Below, piece after piece: positions 42,529-51,914 of a stretch of 54,485 nucleotides of DNA. A model generated the notes under the pieces. That model worked only from the letters and a program-made list of their open reading frames with translations. It was not told the origin of the DNA and did no database searches. The position numbers and the translations under genes were made by a program. Numbering within the stretch: position 1 is the stretch's first letter; each line of letters opens with the position of its first letter. The stretch covers positions 1-54,485 of the forward strand of contig JBGQBN010000024.1 in the NCBI GenBank assembly GCA_041494805.1, given 5' to 3'. Origin of the DNA: JBGQBN01 sp041494805. GTDB taxonomy: Bacteria > Acidobacteriota > Terriglobia > Terriglobales > Acidobacteriaceae.

Positions 42529-43872
42529 TCACGAGCGTGGACCAGCATCTCGCGGAAGCGCGCGAGCATTCAGCTCGCCTTCGGGCGTGAATCGTTCATG
42601 ACGAAGACTGCCCACGATCAGAACGGAAAGTAGCGGCAGGATCGCGAGTGGAACGTAAATGCTGGTCCACAGAGGCAGCGCCCAAGCCTGTTGAACGGAA
42701 ACGGGCAGGACGAATGAAGCTGCAGTCAGCACAGCTGCCGCCACCCACGGCCAAGAAACTAGCAGGCCCGCCAGCGAGTAGACAAAACGCGTGCGCCAAT
42801 CTCTCCTCCAAAGAAACCTGTGGTGGCGAACCAGCAGGAAGACTGCGGGCAACAAGAGCAGTTGGTTGTAAGGCGCGACCATGGGAACGATCATAACCGT
42901 CACCGCCAGAACCAGTGAGGAGGCGAGAGCGAAAGCGGGAGAATCTGCCGGTTCACGGCGCATTCGCCAGCAGACCACAGCCAGTGCGAGCAAAACAAAC
43001 GCCGTGCACACTCTTGCCCAAACCGGCGTGATAAGCACATCGAGTAACGAGCCAGCGCCTCCCGTGTACTGCCGGTAGGCCACAGTGGCCTCGCGGAAGC
43101 GTCCGGTCCATCCCGGCAGCACGGACTGGGCCCCGGCGAGAAGAACTGTCATGGTCAGACCAAAGCCCCAAGCGAAACGCCGCCGCCGGCGCCAGTCGCT
43201 GCACGTCCAGAGAACCAGCCAGGCCGCCAGAGGCAAAGCGAGCTGAGGCTTGATGGTCGCCAGAGCCAGCACAACGCCGGCAAGTAGCAGCTGACCACCG
43301 GCAAGCAGCGCGGCACATCCGGCGATTATCCCGCTCACCACCAGGCTCAATTGCTGGAGCTTGATTCCCTGCACCACGGGAAAACTGCCCAGAGTAAGGA
43401 CTACCAGGATTACCACCATGTTCGTCGCAGGACGCCAGCGCAATGCTCGCAACCACAGAAGAACCGTAGCGGCAGCCAGAACCAGCAAGAACCATCGAAA
43501 CCCCGCCTGCACAACGGGGAACGGCAGAGTGATGGTGGGGGCAAGCAGGAACACAACGTACACCGGGTAGGCGAAGCCCTGCTGGTCCTTGGGGTCTGCC
43601 GGGCGAGCCGGATCGAGCGGCCGCCCGTAGTAGCCGGCCTGGATTTCCCGTGTAACATCAGAGCCATAAGGATCGCGGTGGTGGAGCAGCAGTTCACGGG
43701 CGCCGAGCCAGCGGGGATACAGGTCGGAGAGATTGCCGCGCGGCCGGTCGTAGGCCTCTGCATCGGACTGCTGGTGCGGGACCAGCACCCGCTGTACGTA
43801 GAACCACATGCTCCCGGACAAGAGCAGAGCGAGCAACAACGCAAATTTTTGGCTCCTTGGCAAGAGTGTCAC
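42529..43872 (-). CDS. GT87-type polytopic membrane glycosyltransferase
   Basis: A 447-residue protein with about eleven hydrophobic segments. After TM1 an extracytoplasmic loop carries NLSDLYPRWLGARELLLHHRDPY, the acidic catalytic-type motif of GT87/DUF2029 lipid-linked-sugar transferases, and QQGFAYPVYVVFLLAP. The C-terminal tail is cytoplasmic and basic (GSLRHERFTPEG). Substrate is unknown; the family includes alpha-mannosyltransferases using polyprenyl-phosphate mannose. Paralogue of the next gene upstream (44002-45231), with 129 bases between. Confidence 0.72.
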   Translation of the reverse strand: MTLLPRSQKFALLLALLLSGSMWFYVQRVLVPHQQSDAEAYDRPRGNLSDLYPRWLGARELLLHHRDPYGSDVTREIQAGYYGRPLDPARPADPKDQQGFAYPVYVVFLLAPTITLPFPVVQAGFRWFLLVLAAATVLLWLRALRWRPATNMVVILVVLTLGSFPVVQGIKLQQLSLVVSGIIAGCAALLAGGQLLLAGVVLALATIKPQLALPLAAWLVLWTCSDWRRRRRFAWGFGLTMTVLLAGAQSVLPGWTGRFREATVAYRQYTGGAGSLLDVLITPVWARVCTAFVLLALAVVCWRMRREPADSPAFALASSLVLAVTVMIVPMVAPYNQLLLLPAVFLLVRHHRFLWRRDWRTRFVYSLAGLLVSWPWVAAAVLTAASFVLPVSVQQAWALPLWTSIYVPLAILPLLSVLIVGSLRHERFTPEGELNARALPRDAGPRS

Positions 43873-44001
43873 GCGCCCGCCCGCTGGTGCGGGCCAGCCA
43901 TGTTACAACCTATGCGGCGAAAACCTCTCCGCGTGATGGCGAATCCTCGGTGGCACCAAAGTAGAGCCGGTGCCAAAACGCGGCCAGGCCCCGACCCAGG
44001 A

Positions 44002-45231
44002 TCAGTCCATTGTCAATCCCCGTCGCCAGATTTTCATCGCCCATGCCATTGAAACGACGAGCAGCAGCTCTACCAGCACAATCCAGTAAAACTGGTCGAG
44101 GCGCAGGATCAGGAACCAATACAGGGGACTAAACAACAGCAGCGCAGCGGAGGATAAGAAAATCCCTTGTGGCCAGCCTTGGAGTTCCACCGACCGCAGA
44201 AAACTGCCTCCGAGCACCAGTATGGGCAGGATCAGCAAGGTCATATCGTAGCTATAGGCGTAGTAGCTGGTCAGGATGGTCATCACAATGGCAAGAGAAA
44301 ATCCGGCACTCGAGAGGCGGGGATCATGGTTGTCAGTGCCCCGCCAAACCCATGCTGTGAAAACAATTCCCGCAATCGCGATGGGCACCAGGAACCAGTG
44401 AGCGTGGCCCGGCAGTGGAGCCCGCCCCACGTAGACTGTGATAAGACCGCGAAAGTTGGGCATGCTCTGCGACTTTATGACTCCCACCCCGGAAGCTTGA
44501 TTGAGATCCCACAAGTATTTCGGATAACCGAGGAGTCCGGCCCAGCCCACGAGCGCGACAGAAATCAGAACCAGGGCGAAGGCAGTCAAGAGAAAGCCGA
44601 TTAGGACTCTGGTCTTGCGCCTCAGCAGCAGTACCAGCACGATCGGAATTACGAGATGGAACTTGAATAACCCGAGTGCCAGAAATAAACCCGACCGAAA
44701 ATCGGCGCCACGCTGCAGCGCCGTGAACGCGAGCACGAAAACAAGCAGCAACAGGATGGCATCCTGACCTTGCAACAGATCGAAAACCACGGGAAAGAAA
44801 GACAAGCACAAGAGGCCTTCAATCGAAGCTGGGAGCAGCCGGTCCCTCAGCAAATGAGGCTGGAGCAAGAAAGGAATCCCCAGGAGAATCAGAACTTTGA
44901 CTGCCATCCAGACCATGCTTGCGACCGGGTAGCTGAGATATGCCAGCAGCACAAATAGCAAGGCTTCAAATGGAGGACGGATGTAAGGTAGGGGACCGTT
45001 GCGAATCGTTACCGTGGAGGAGAATTCTTGTTGGACAGCCCACTGCACGCGGCGATCGTACATCGCCGAGGCCTGGCCTCGCTGTACCAACGTTCCGGCC
45101 GTGTAGAGGGCCGCAAAGTCCCCGTAGCCCTGGAGGATCAAATCATGCGTCTGCCAAAGGACCACGCTGTGAACCGAAACCATCCCGAGAAGAAAAAGGA
45201 CTACACCAGACTTCCACTTTCCGGCTTTCAT
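44002..45231 (-). CDS. GT87-type polytopic membrane glycosyltransferase
   Basis: A 409-residue integral membrane protein with about ten hydrophobic helices. The first loop has GYGDFAALYTAGTLVQRGQA followed by AMYDRRVQWAVQQE and PLPYIRPPFEALLFVLLAYL, the D-F/Y ... PPF pattern of GT87/DUF2029 enzymes. It ends AWAMKIWRRGLTMD. It precedes its paralogue on the minus strand and faces away from the Tad locus across a 364-base gap. Role in decorating an envelope glycan or the pilus is speculation. Confidence 0.72.
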   Translation of the reverse strand: MKAGKWKSGVVLFLLGMVSVHSVVLWQTHDLILQGYGDFAALYTAGTLVQRGQASAMYDRRVQWAVQQEFSSTVTIRNGPLPYIRPPFEALLFVLLAYLSYPVASMVWMAVKVLILLGIPFLLQPHLLRDRLLPASIEGLLCLSFFPVVFDLLQGQDAILLLLVFVLAFTALQRGADFRSGLFLALGLFKFHLVIPIVLVLLLRRKTRVLIGFLLTAFALVLISVALVGWAGLLGYPKYLWDLNQASGVGVIKSQSMPNFRGLITVYVGRAPLPGHAHWFLVPIAIAGIVFTAWVWRGTDNHDPRLSSAGFSLAIVMTILTSYYAYSYDMTLLILPILVLGGSFLRSVELQGWPQGIFLSSAALLLFSPLYWFLILRLDQFYWIVLVELLLVVSMAWAMKIWRRGLTMD

Positions 45232-45595
45232 GGAGCCACAGTCCGGGGGACGGGTTAGAGAGGCGCGTGTATTCTACATCAGCATTGAGATAACTCATTC
45301 AGCTGGATAAGAATCCTCGTACCAGGTCACCGCTTGACCTCCGCCACCCCTGTATCAGAAACGAGCGGACCGAGCGAGGGCATAACCGCGGACCGAGTGT
45401 GCAAGAAATTGTCGCTCGACCGAGACGCCTCGGGGTATGATGAGCGGGGAAGGAAACAGGGTACCCCTTCCCCTTCGCAAAGTGTTGATTCGGAAAGCAC
45501 AAGAAATTGGGCGTACGAAGCTAAAGTGCGCACAGAATTGCACAAGATTAGGCGGGGAGATCTGCCTTCCCGCCTGGTTTCATGGAGGACGCGAG
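45232..45595. other. Intergenic region upstream of the Tad locus
   Basis: About 360 bases without a believable gene. It should hold the promoters of the Tad operon and of the divergent GT87 gene. TATGAT (45436-45441) is a fair -10 but TTGTCG (45409-45414) is too far away (21 bases). A hairpin GGCGGG ... CCCGCC (about 45552-45575) precedes the pilin ribosome-binding site and could affect its translation or mRNA processing. Confidence 0.4.
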
Positions 45596-45760
45596 ATGAA
45601 AGTCATTCTGCACAGGCTGTGGTCGGAGGAAGACGGGCAAGACATCGCGGAATATGCGGTGATGCTGGCAGTGATTCTGGTGATCGTCGTGGGCACGGTT
45701 CGGCTCATCGGGTCAAATGCCAACAATGTCTTCTCTTCCGTAGCCAGCGCGATACAGTAG
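45596..45760 (+). CDS. Flp-type pilin (Tad pilus subunit)
   Basis: A 54-residue prepilin. MKVILHRLWSEEDGQDIAEY carries the Flp signature: Gly at the cleavage site (after EEDG), then Glu+5 and Tyr+6 in QDIAEY, followed by a single hydrophobic helix (AVMLAVILVIVVGTVRLIG) and a short polar tail. It is expected to be processed by a prepilin peptidase and polymerised into a thin fibre for surface attachment. The ATG at 45596 has GGAGG eleven bases upstream; an in-frame upstream extension is not pilin-like. First gene of the Tad locus. Confidence 0.9.
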   Translation: MKVILHRLWSEEDGQDIAEYAVMLAVILVIVVGTVRLIGSNANNVFSSVASAIQ

Positions 45761-45965
45761 CGACGCTTGGCGAGACCTCGGCACAAGGAGAGGCCCACAG
45801 GCCGCATGTAGTACTGTCCGTTCGAGGTGCCGAATTCAACGGCAGCGGTTTTGCCGTCCTCGAACGATAGCCCGCGCGAAGATGTAAGGTAGGATCGTCC
45901 CGGGGGAAGGCAGTGAGGCTCCGGTTGCAGCTACGCCCGGCCATCTCGATTCCTGAGGAGCATTG

Positions 45966-46790
45966 ATGAATCGTACGCGGCTTTTGTTGATTGGGGTCGT
46001 CGCCCTGGCACTGGGCGCGCTCGTTGCCTCGGTTGTCTATCGCAACCTGAGGTCGAATACGGCGTCGGCCGCACCGCCTGGCGCGGATGTCGTGATCGCT
46101 GCCGGCGACATTCCGGTGGGGGCAAAAATCACAGACAACGATGTGCGGGTGGTTCGTTTTCCGGCGGCCGACCTGCCTGCGGGTTTCTTCCGCCAGAAGT
46201 CGCATGTTGTGGGCCGAGGCGTCGTGCTGCCCATCGCCAAGGGAGATTTCATTCTGCCCAACAAGCTGGCCGAGCCCAACGCCGGATCCGGACTGCCATC
46301 GCTGATCCCGCCGGGCATGCGTGCCGTTTCGGTGCGAGTGAATGAAGTCGTCACCAACTCAGGTTATGTGCAACCTGGGACGCGAGTCGATGTGCTGCTG
46401 ACAGGCAATCCCACCGGCGGAGAACAACAAACCACAACCGTTCTGGAGAACGTGGCCGTAATCGCGGCGGGGTCGAAGCTGGAACGTAACGCGGCCGGTG
46501 AACCGCAGACCAGCGCCGTGATCACTCTGCTGGTCTCGCCCGATGACGCGCAGAAACTCACCCTGGCCAGTACCCAGGGAAAGATCCAATTGGCCCTGCG
46601 CAACCCGCTCGACACCAAGCAGGAAGACCTGGCCTCGGTGAAGACCGGGGCTTTGTATAAAAATGCTTCCATCCCAACTGCTCCTCTCCGGCCAAGGCCG
46701 AAGCGCACCGTGGTCGACGTTCCCGCTGCGCCCACCGTCTATACGGTGGAGGTCATTAAGGGACCGAAGAAGGACATTACCAAGTTCTAG
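45966..46790 (+). CDS. cpaB: Tad pilus periplasmic protein CpaB/RcpC
   Basis: A 274-residue protein with one N-terminal hydrophobic anchor (RLLLIGVVALALGALVASVVY) and a SAF-like domain starting GADVVIAAGDIPVGAKITDNDV, then the RcpC-type beta domain (MRAVSVRVNEVVTNSGYVQPG, RVDVLLTGNP, ENVAVIAAGSKLE). It is thought to help the secretin form its outer-membrane pore. The TTG directly before (45963) is less likely than the ATG at 45966, which has GAGGAG upstream. Located 205 bases after the pilin. Confidence 0.88.
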   Translation: MNRTRLLLIGVVALALGALVASVVYRNLRSNTASAAPPGADVVIAAGDIPVGAKITDNDVRVVRFPAADLPAGFFRQKSHVVGRGVVLPIAKGDFILPNKLAEPNAGSGLPSLIPPGMRAVSVRVNEVVTNSGYVQPGTRVDVLLTGNPTGGEQQTTTVLENVAVIAAGSKLERNAAGEPQTSAVITLLVSPDDAQKLTLASTQGKIQLALRNPLDTKQEDLASVKTGALYKNASIPTAPLRPRPKRTVVDVPAAPTVYTVEVIKGPKKDITKF

Positions 46791-46852
46791 AACAAGTCAG
46801 GATGCCGAGGTCAGAAGACATGTCGATCTGCTCCCTCAGGGAGGAACAGAAG

Positions 46853-48298
46853 ATGAAAGCTGGCAAGGTGGTGCGGAGGACATCGGCCATCTTGTTGTTG
46901 CTCTCCTTGGCTGCGGTGGCTACCTCCCAGGAACAGCCCGCGACATCGGCTGCACCCACTGCTCAACCCGCCCCCCAGCAGACCCAGGGTCCGGCGGCGA
47001 CTTCGCAAGCACCCGCAGCCGAATCTCAGGGCGCGGCGCCATTGCGGGTACTGGTGGGCAAGTCGTTGTTGATCAATACTACCGAGCGTCTGAAGAGGAT
47101 TTCCCTCACCGATGACACCGTGGCGGACGCTCTCGTGGTCACGCCCACTCAGATTCTGGTGCACGGCCGCTCACCAGGCGAGATCTCGTTGTTGATCTGG
47201 GACGAACTGGAGCGTTCGCGCAGCTTTGACCTGCGCGTGGACGTGGACGTCACGGCGGCTGCGGAGGAAGAGCGGAGGGTCTTCCCCGACGAGCAAATTG
47301 CCGTCACACCTTCCCGCTCCGCCATCGTGCTTTCTGGCCACGTGTCCACAGAGGATGTGTCCAAGCGCGCTGGAATGATCGCTGAAGCCTACTCCAAGAA
47401 CGTGGTCAACGTGCTGACGTTTGGCCCGGTCGGTGCGCAGGAGGTTCTGCTCGAGGTGAAGTTCGCCGAGGTGGACCGCTCGGCCGTAGCGCAGCTGGGA
47501 ATAAATCTGTTCAGTACCGGTGCCGGAAACACGATCGGCGGAGTCACCACCGGGCAATTCGGAGGTACGAAGTTTGGAGACGTCGCGGATAGTTTTCCCA
47601 GCCCTCCCATTACTACGCCGGGCGCCATTAAAAGCGACGTAACCGTGAACGACCTGCTCAACGTGTTCCTGTTCCGGCCGGACATTCACTTAGGTGCGGT
47701 GGTTAAGGCGCTGCAGCAGAGAAATCTGCTGCAAATCCTGGCGGAGCCGAACCTGATCGCGGTGAACGGCAAGGAAGCCAGCTTTCTGGCGGGCGGAGAA
47801 TTTCCCTTCCCCGTGGTTCAATCCGGCCAGGGCAACAACGCCATCAGCATCCAGTTCAAGGAGTTTGGCGTGAAGTTGAAGTTCACTCCGGTAATCACGC
47901 CCAACGGAAATATTCACCTGCGGGTGGTGCCGGAAGTGAGCACACTGGACTTCACCAACTCCATTACCATCTCCGGCACCCTCATACCCGCGCTGAGCAC
48001 GCGCCGGGCGGACACCGAATTTGAATTGCAGGATGGGCAGAGTTTCGTGATTGCCGGACTGATGGATAATCGCGTGACCAACCTGGTCAACAAGGTTCCA
48101 GGGCTGGGTGACATCCCCATCCTGGGCAATTTCTTTAAGAGTAAGAATCAGCAGAAGAGCAAGACGGAATTAGTGGTGCTCTGCACCGCGCGCCTGATCT
48201 CGCCGGGCACGCAGCCCCAGACGTTGCCCGCAGGTCCGCAGCCGTTCCTCGACAAGGAAAAGTTCGATCAGTCAAAGCCGCCAGGCAGCGGCAAATGA
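46853..48298 (+). CDS. cpaC: Tad pilus secretin CpaC/RcpA
   Basis: A 481-residue outer-membrane secretin. Signal peptide TSAILLLLSLAAVATSQEQ, then a Pro/Ala/Gln-rich linker. The N-domain (LRVLVGKSLLINTTERLKRI ... TQILVHGRSPGEISLLIWD) and a BON-like part (SAIVLSGHVSTEDVSKRAGMI) precede the secretin core from about 205 (VLLEVKFAEVDRSAVAQLGI, ALQQRNLLQILAEPNLIAVN, SFLAGGEFPFPVVQSG, VPGLGDIPILGNFFKS, TELVVLCTARLI). It forms the channel for the Flp pilus. Start chosen at 46853 for the GAGG ribosome-binding site and direct signal peptide. Confidence 0.92.
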   Translation: MKAGKVVRRTSAILLLLSLAAVATSQEQPATSAAPTAQPAPQQTQGPAATSQAPAAESQGAAPLRVLVGKSLLINTTERLKRISLTDDTVADALVVTPTQILVHGRSPGEISLLIWDELERSRSFDLRVDVDVTAAAEEERRVFPDEQIAVTPSRSAIVLSGHVSTEDVSKRAGMIAEAYSKNVVNVLTFGPVGAQEVLLEVKFAEVDRSAVAQLGINLFSTGAGNTIGGVTTGQFGGTKFGDVADSFPSPPITTPGAIKSDVTVNDLLNVFLFRPDIHLGAVVKALQQRNLLQILAEPNLIAVNGKEASFLAGGEFPFPVVQSGQGNNAISIQFKEFGVKLKFTPVITPNGNIHLRVVPEVSTLDFTNSITISGTLIPALSTRRADTEFELQDGQSFVIAGLMDNRVTNLVNKVPGLGDIPILGNFFKSKNQQKSKTELVVLCTARLISPGTQPQTLPAGPQPFLDKEKFDQSKPPGSGK

Positions 48299-48370
48299 AA
48301 GCCGGTTCGTGAGCCGGACCCGGTCAGCAACCGGGTGAAAGTAACAGGGAATATCAGGGGGCCCAGCAGT

Positions 48371-49543
48371 ATGCCCGAACTTTCTGTAGTGATCGTTGCG
48401 GCGGACAGCGAACAGCGCGCCGTGCTGCAAGTGCTGGTGGATGGTACCAGCGTGGCGCGAGCCGTACACACTTGTGCCAGCTACCCGGTTGCCGCCACCG
48501 ATCCGGTGGTGCGGCGGATCCAGAGTGCTGCTCCGGATGTCGTGCTCATCGATGTTCCCGCCGATAATTCCGCGGTGGCGCTGCGAGCGGTGGAACTGCT
48601 CCACCAGGAACTCCCCGACTCGGCGCTGTTCGCCATCGGCAGCATGTCGCATTCCCAGGTCATCGTCAGCGCCATGCGTTCCGGAGCGCGTGAATTCATC
48701 GAACGGCCCACCACTACGACGGATCTTCTGGAAGCGTTCGTGCGCCTCACTGCGGCGCAGCGGAAATCGCACCGCGGGGGAGTTCGTGGCAAAGTCTTTA
48801 CCGTGGCCAATGCCAAAGGCGGCAGCGGCGCCACCACCATCGCAGTGAATCTCGCCTTGGCACTGCAGTCGGCCCACGGCAACGTGGCACTGGTGGATAT
48901 AGCACCGCTCGGCCATGCCGCGCTGCACATGAACCTCAAGCCGTTGTTCAGCGTGGCGGACGCGATCCGCAACCTGCACCGCCTCGACAGCTCGCTGCTG
49001 GAAAGCTTCATGACCCGTCATAGCGGCGGTTTGCAATTGCTGGCTGGCGCCAGCACCCCGGTGGTAGTGGAGCCTTCGACGTCAGAGTTCGCGCGGCTGT
49101 TTGACCTGCTGGTCGGCCACTTCCGCTACGTGGTTGTGGATGCTTCCAGCCGCATGGATGGCACCACGCGTCTGGTCTCCAACTTGTCCGAAACGGTATT
49201 GCTGGTCGCGCACGCTGATGTCGCTTCCCTGTGGAGCGCGGCACGCATCCAGCAGTATCTGGGTGAAACCGGTGGACGGGAGCGGGTGCGCCTGGTGCTC
49301 AATCGCTTTCGCAAGATTCCGGGTTTCAGTGAAACCGACGCCGAGGCAGCCGCCGGAGTGAAGCTGCTGTGGAAGATCCCTAACCAATATTTCGCCGTAT
49401 CAGCGGCCATTGACCGGGGAATTCCCCTGATGCAGCAGAACCACACCGAGATTGCGCGTTCTTTCAGCGCGCTGGCGGCTCATTTGACCCAGAACGATGA
49501 TGACGTGAAGCGCACAGCCTGGTCGCTGTTCAAGACGGTATAA
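48371..49543 (+). CDS. cpaE: CpaE/TadZ-like pilus localisation ATPase
   Basis: A 390-residue protein with an N-terminal receiver-like domain (1-135: LSVVIVAADSEQRAVLQVLV, PDVVLIDVPADN, MRSGAREFIERP) and a MinD/ParA-type ATPase (about 145-390: VFTVANAKGGSGATTIAVNL). The Walker A reads KGGSGATT, so the usual P-loop Lys before Thr is Ala, as in atypical CpaE/TadZ proteins; the first Lys is kept. The receiver lacks the paired acidic residues after strand 1, so phosphorylation is doubtful. It should direct pilus assembly to a cell location. An upstream in-frame start at 48335 is possible. Confidence 0.88.
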   Translation: MPELSVVIVAADSEQRAVLQVLVDGTSVARAVHTCASYPVAATDPVVRRIQSAAPDVVLIDVPADNSAVALRAVELLHQELPDSALFAIGSMSHSQVIVSAMRSGAREFIERPTTTTDLLEAFVRLTAAQRKSHRGGVRGKVFTVANAKGGSGATTIAVNLALALQSAHGNVALVDIAPLGHAALHMNLKPLFSVADAIRNLHRLDSSLLESFMTRHSGGLQLLAGASTPVVVEPSTSEFARLFDLLVGHFRYVVVDASSRMDGTTRLVSNLSETVLLVAHADVASLWSAARIQQYLGETGGRERVRLVLNRFRKIPGFSETDAEAAAGVKLLWKIPNQYFAVSAAIDRGIPLMQQNHTEIARSFSALAAHLTQNDDDVKRTAWSLFKTV

Positions 49544-49564
49544 GGATCCCCTGTAGGCAGAATC

Positions 49565-50860
49565 ATGGCGAATTTGCAGACCTTCGAAAGAACCGAATAC
49601 CAGCAGGTCAAAGCGGATCTTCATCGCAAGATTCTCGACCGCCTGGACTTGGAGAAGCTGGGGCGGACGCCCAGCGACGCGGCCCGGGAAGAGGTGTTGC
49701 TGCTGATTCGCAACACGGTCAACAGTGAGGCCGTACCCCTCAGTTTCGCCGAACGCGAGCGGCTGGCGCGCGAGATTCTGGATGAAATCTTCGGTCTTGG
49801 CCCTCTGGAGCCACTGCTCAAAGACTCCAGCATTTCTGACATCCTGGTGAACCGCTATGACCGGGTGTATGTGGAACGGGGGGGCAAGCTGGAGCCCACC
49901 GGCCTCAGCTTCAAGGACGACGCGCATCTGATGCAGATCATCGACCGGATCGTCTCGCGCGTGGGGCGGCGCGTGGATGAATCGTCTCCCATGGTGGATG
50001 CCCGACTGGCGGATGGTTCCCGTGTCAATGCCATCATTCCACCGCTGGCCATTGACGGACCCTGCCTTTCCATCCGGCGGTTCGGACGGGATCCGGTAAC
50101 TTCACGCAATATGATCGAAAACAAGACCCTCACCGAGCCCATGCTGGAGCTGCTTTCGGCCATGGTGAAGGGCCGGCTGAACGTCCTGATTTCGGGCGGT
50201 ACCGGCGCCGGCAAGACCACGTTGCTGAACGTGCTCTCCGGCTACATTCCGAACACCGAGCGCATCGTCACCATCGAGGATGCGGCCGAGCTGCAACTGA
50301 AGCAGGAGCACGTGGTTCGCCTGGAGACCCGGCCGCCCAACATCGAAGGCAAGGGCGCGGTGCGACAGCGGCAACTGGTCATCAACAGCCTGCGTATGCG
50401 CCCCGATCGTATCGTGGTCGGCGAGGTCCGCGGCGAAGAAGCGTTCGATATGTTGCAGGCCATGAACACTGGCCACGAGGGCTCACTGACCACCGTACAC
50501 GCCAATTCCCAGCGCGACGCTCTGGCCCGCGTAGAGAACATGTTTTCCATGGCCAACTTGAACATCCCGGAGCGTGCGGTGCGGCAGCAGATCGCGGCCG
50601 CCATCCATGCCGTGGTACAGATCGCTCGCCTTTCGGACGGCTCTCGCAAAGTGATCACCATCTCCGAAGTCACAGGTGTGGAGAGCGACATGATCGCCAT
50701 GCAGGACATCTTCGTATTCGAGCGCAAGGGCATCGACGAAAGCGGCAAAGTCCGGGGCGCTTTCCACGCCACAGGTGTCCGGCCCAAGTTCGCCGACCGG
50801 TTGGCGACTGGGGGCATCCGCCTGCGTCCCGCGCTGTTCGAGTCACGAATGGAGGTTTAG
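49565..50860 (+). CDS. cpaF: Tad secretion ATPase CpaF/TadA
   Basis: A 431-residue hexameric secretion ATPase. An N-terminal helical part (ADLHRKILDRLDLEKLG, EEVLLLIRNTVNSEAVPLS) is followed by the NTD (DILVNRYDRVYVERGGKLEP, LADGSRVNAIIPPLAIDGP) and the ATPase core with Walker A GGTGAGKTTLLN (about 211-222), Asp box IVTIEDAAELQL, Walker B RIVVGEVRGEEAFDML and His box TTVHANSQRDALARVENM. It powers Flp pilin assembly. It starts 21 bases after cpaE. Confidence 0.95.
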   Translation: MANLQTFERTEYQQVKADLHRKILDRLDLEKLGRTPSDAAREEVLLLIRNTVNSEAVPLSFAERERLAREILDEIFGLGPLEPLLKDSSISDILVNRYDRVYVERGGKLEPTGLSFKDDAHLMQIIDRIVSRVGRRVDESSPMVDARLADGSRVNAIIPPLAIDGPCLSIRRFGRDPVTSRNMIENKTLTEPMLELLSAMVKGRLNVLISGGTGAGKTTLLNVLSGYIPNTERIVTIEDAAELQLKQEHVVRLETRPPNIEGKGAVRQRQLVINSLRMRPDRIVVGEVRGEEAFDMLQAMNTGHEGSLTTVHANSQRDALARVENMFSMANLNIPERAVRQQIAAAIHAVVQIARLSDGSRKVITISEVTGVESDMIAMQDIFVFERKGIDESGKVRGAFHATGVRPKFADRLATGGIRLRPALFESRMEV

Positions 50861-50894
50861 AGCAGCCCAAAGGGCCCTCTTCCCGAGAATCATT

Positions 50895-51866
50895 ATGTGG
50901 AGCATTCTGATCACGATCATGGTGTTCGTGGTGGTCTCGCTGGGCGTGTTTGCCGTCGCTTCCCTGCTGGACCAGCGTAGCGCCCGGGCTCGCGTTCTGC
51001 GGGAGCGCCTGACCGACGCACAGAAGGCGCCCGAACGCCAGGCCAGTGAAGAACTAGCCCTGCTGCGCGACGAGATGCTGAGCGAGATTCCTGCCCTGGA
51101 CACCCTGCTGCGCCGCTCCGCGCGAATTTCGAATCTGCAGACCCTTCTCGCCCAGGCGGATCTGAAAATCCGCGCCGGCAACATCCTTCTCTTTTCAGTT
51201 GTGAGTGCGGTGGCCCTGGGCGCCATCGTGTTGCTGACCAGCGGGTTTCCCGAGTTTGCCTGGGCGGGCTTGATACTCGGCGCCATTCTTCCCTATTCCT
51301 ATGCTTCGTACCGCCGGGGCAAACGCTTCCAGAAATTTGAGGAGTTGTTTCCCGAAGCCATCGACACCCTGGCCCGGGCCGTGCGGGCCGGACACGCGTT
51401 CACCACTGCCCTGGAGCTGATTTCCAACGAAGTATCCGAACCCGTCGCCTCGGAATTTCGCAAGCTGTTTGAAGAACAGAAATTCGGCTTGCCGGTCCGG
51501 GATGCGCTCATGAACCTTACCGGGCGCATGCCCCTGGTGGACGTTAAGTTCTTCGTGACAGCAGTCATGCTGCAGCGCGAAACCGGCGGTAATCTGGCTG
51601 AAATCCTGGATAACCTTTCCTACGTAATCCGGGAGCGCTTCAAAATCATGCGGCAGGTGCGCGTGTATACCGCACAGGGGCGTCTCACCATGATGCTTTT
51701 GATGGGATTGCCTCCGATCATCGTGGTCACCATGCTGCTCATGAACCCGGGCTTCATCAGGCCCCTGTTCACCGATCCGATCGGGCACGCGTTGGTGGTC
51801 ATTGGCATTACGTTGCAGACGCTGGGATATTTTGTGATCCGGAAGATCATTCAAATCCAGGTTTAG
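50895..51866 (+). CDS. tadB: Tad inner-membrane platform protein TadB
   Basis: A 323-residue polytopic protein. MWSILITIMVFVVVSLGVFAV is TM1, a cytoplasmic charged segment follows, two helices at about 95-140, then the T2SSF domain (RFQKFEELFPEAIDTLARAVR, GHAFTTALELISNEVSEPVA, TAVMLQRETGGNLAEILDNLS) and two C-terminal helices. It partners TadC and CpaF. The ATG at 50895 is preferred over an in-frame start inside cpaF because TM1 begins right there. Confidence 0.92.
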   Translation: MWSILITIMVFVVVSLGVFAVASLLDQRSARARVLRERLTDAQKAPERQASEELALLRDEMLSEIPALDTLLRRSARISNLQTLLAQADLKIRAGNILLFSVVSAVALGAIVLLTSGFPEFAWAGLILGAILPYSYASYRRGKRFQKFEELFPEAIDTLARAVRAGHAFTTALELISNEVSEPVASEFRKLFEEQKFGLPVRDALMNLTGRMPLVDVKFFVTAVMLQRETGGNLAEILDNLSYVIRERFKIMRQVRVYTAQGRLTMMLLMGLPPIIVVTMLLMNPGFIRPLFTDPIGHALVVIGITLQTLGYFVIRKIIQIQV

Positions 51867-51908
51867 CGGAGTTTGGTCTAGCGGAATTTGGCTTAACGGA
51901 TTCGGACC
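51864..51908. repeat. Three 15-base units between tadB and tadC, each starting with a stop codon
   Basis: TAGCGGAGTTTGGTC (51864-51878), TAGCGGAATTTGGCT (51879-51893) and TAACGGATTCGGACC (51894-51908) are imperfect copies. The first TAG is the tadB stop, so the units place three in-frame stops in a row. Confidence 0.65.
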
Positions 51909-51914
51909 TATTTC

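Noticed and set aside
45334..45358. TTGACC and TATCAG as a promoter for the Tad locus
   Set aside because: Spacing is only 13 bases, too short for a sigma70 promoter.
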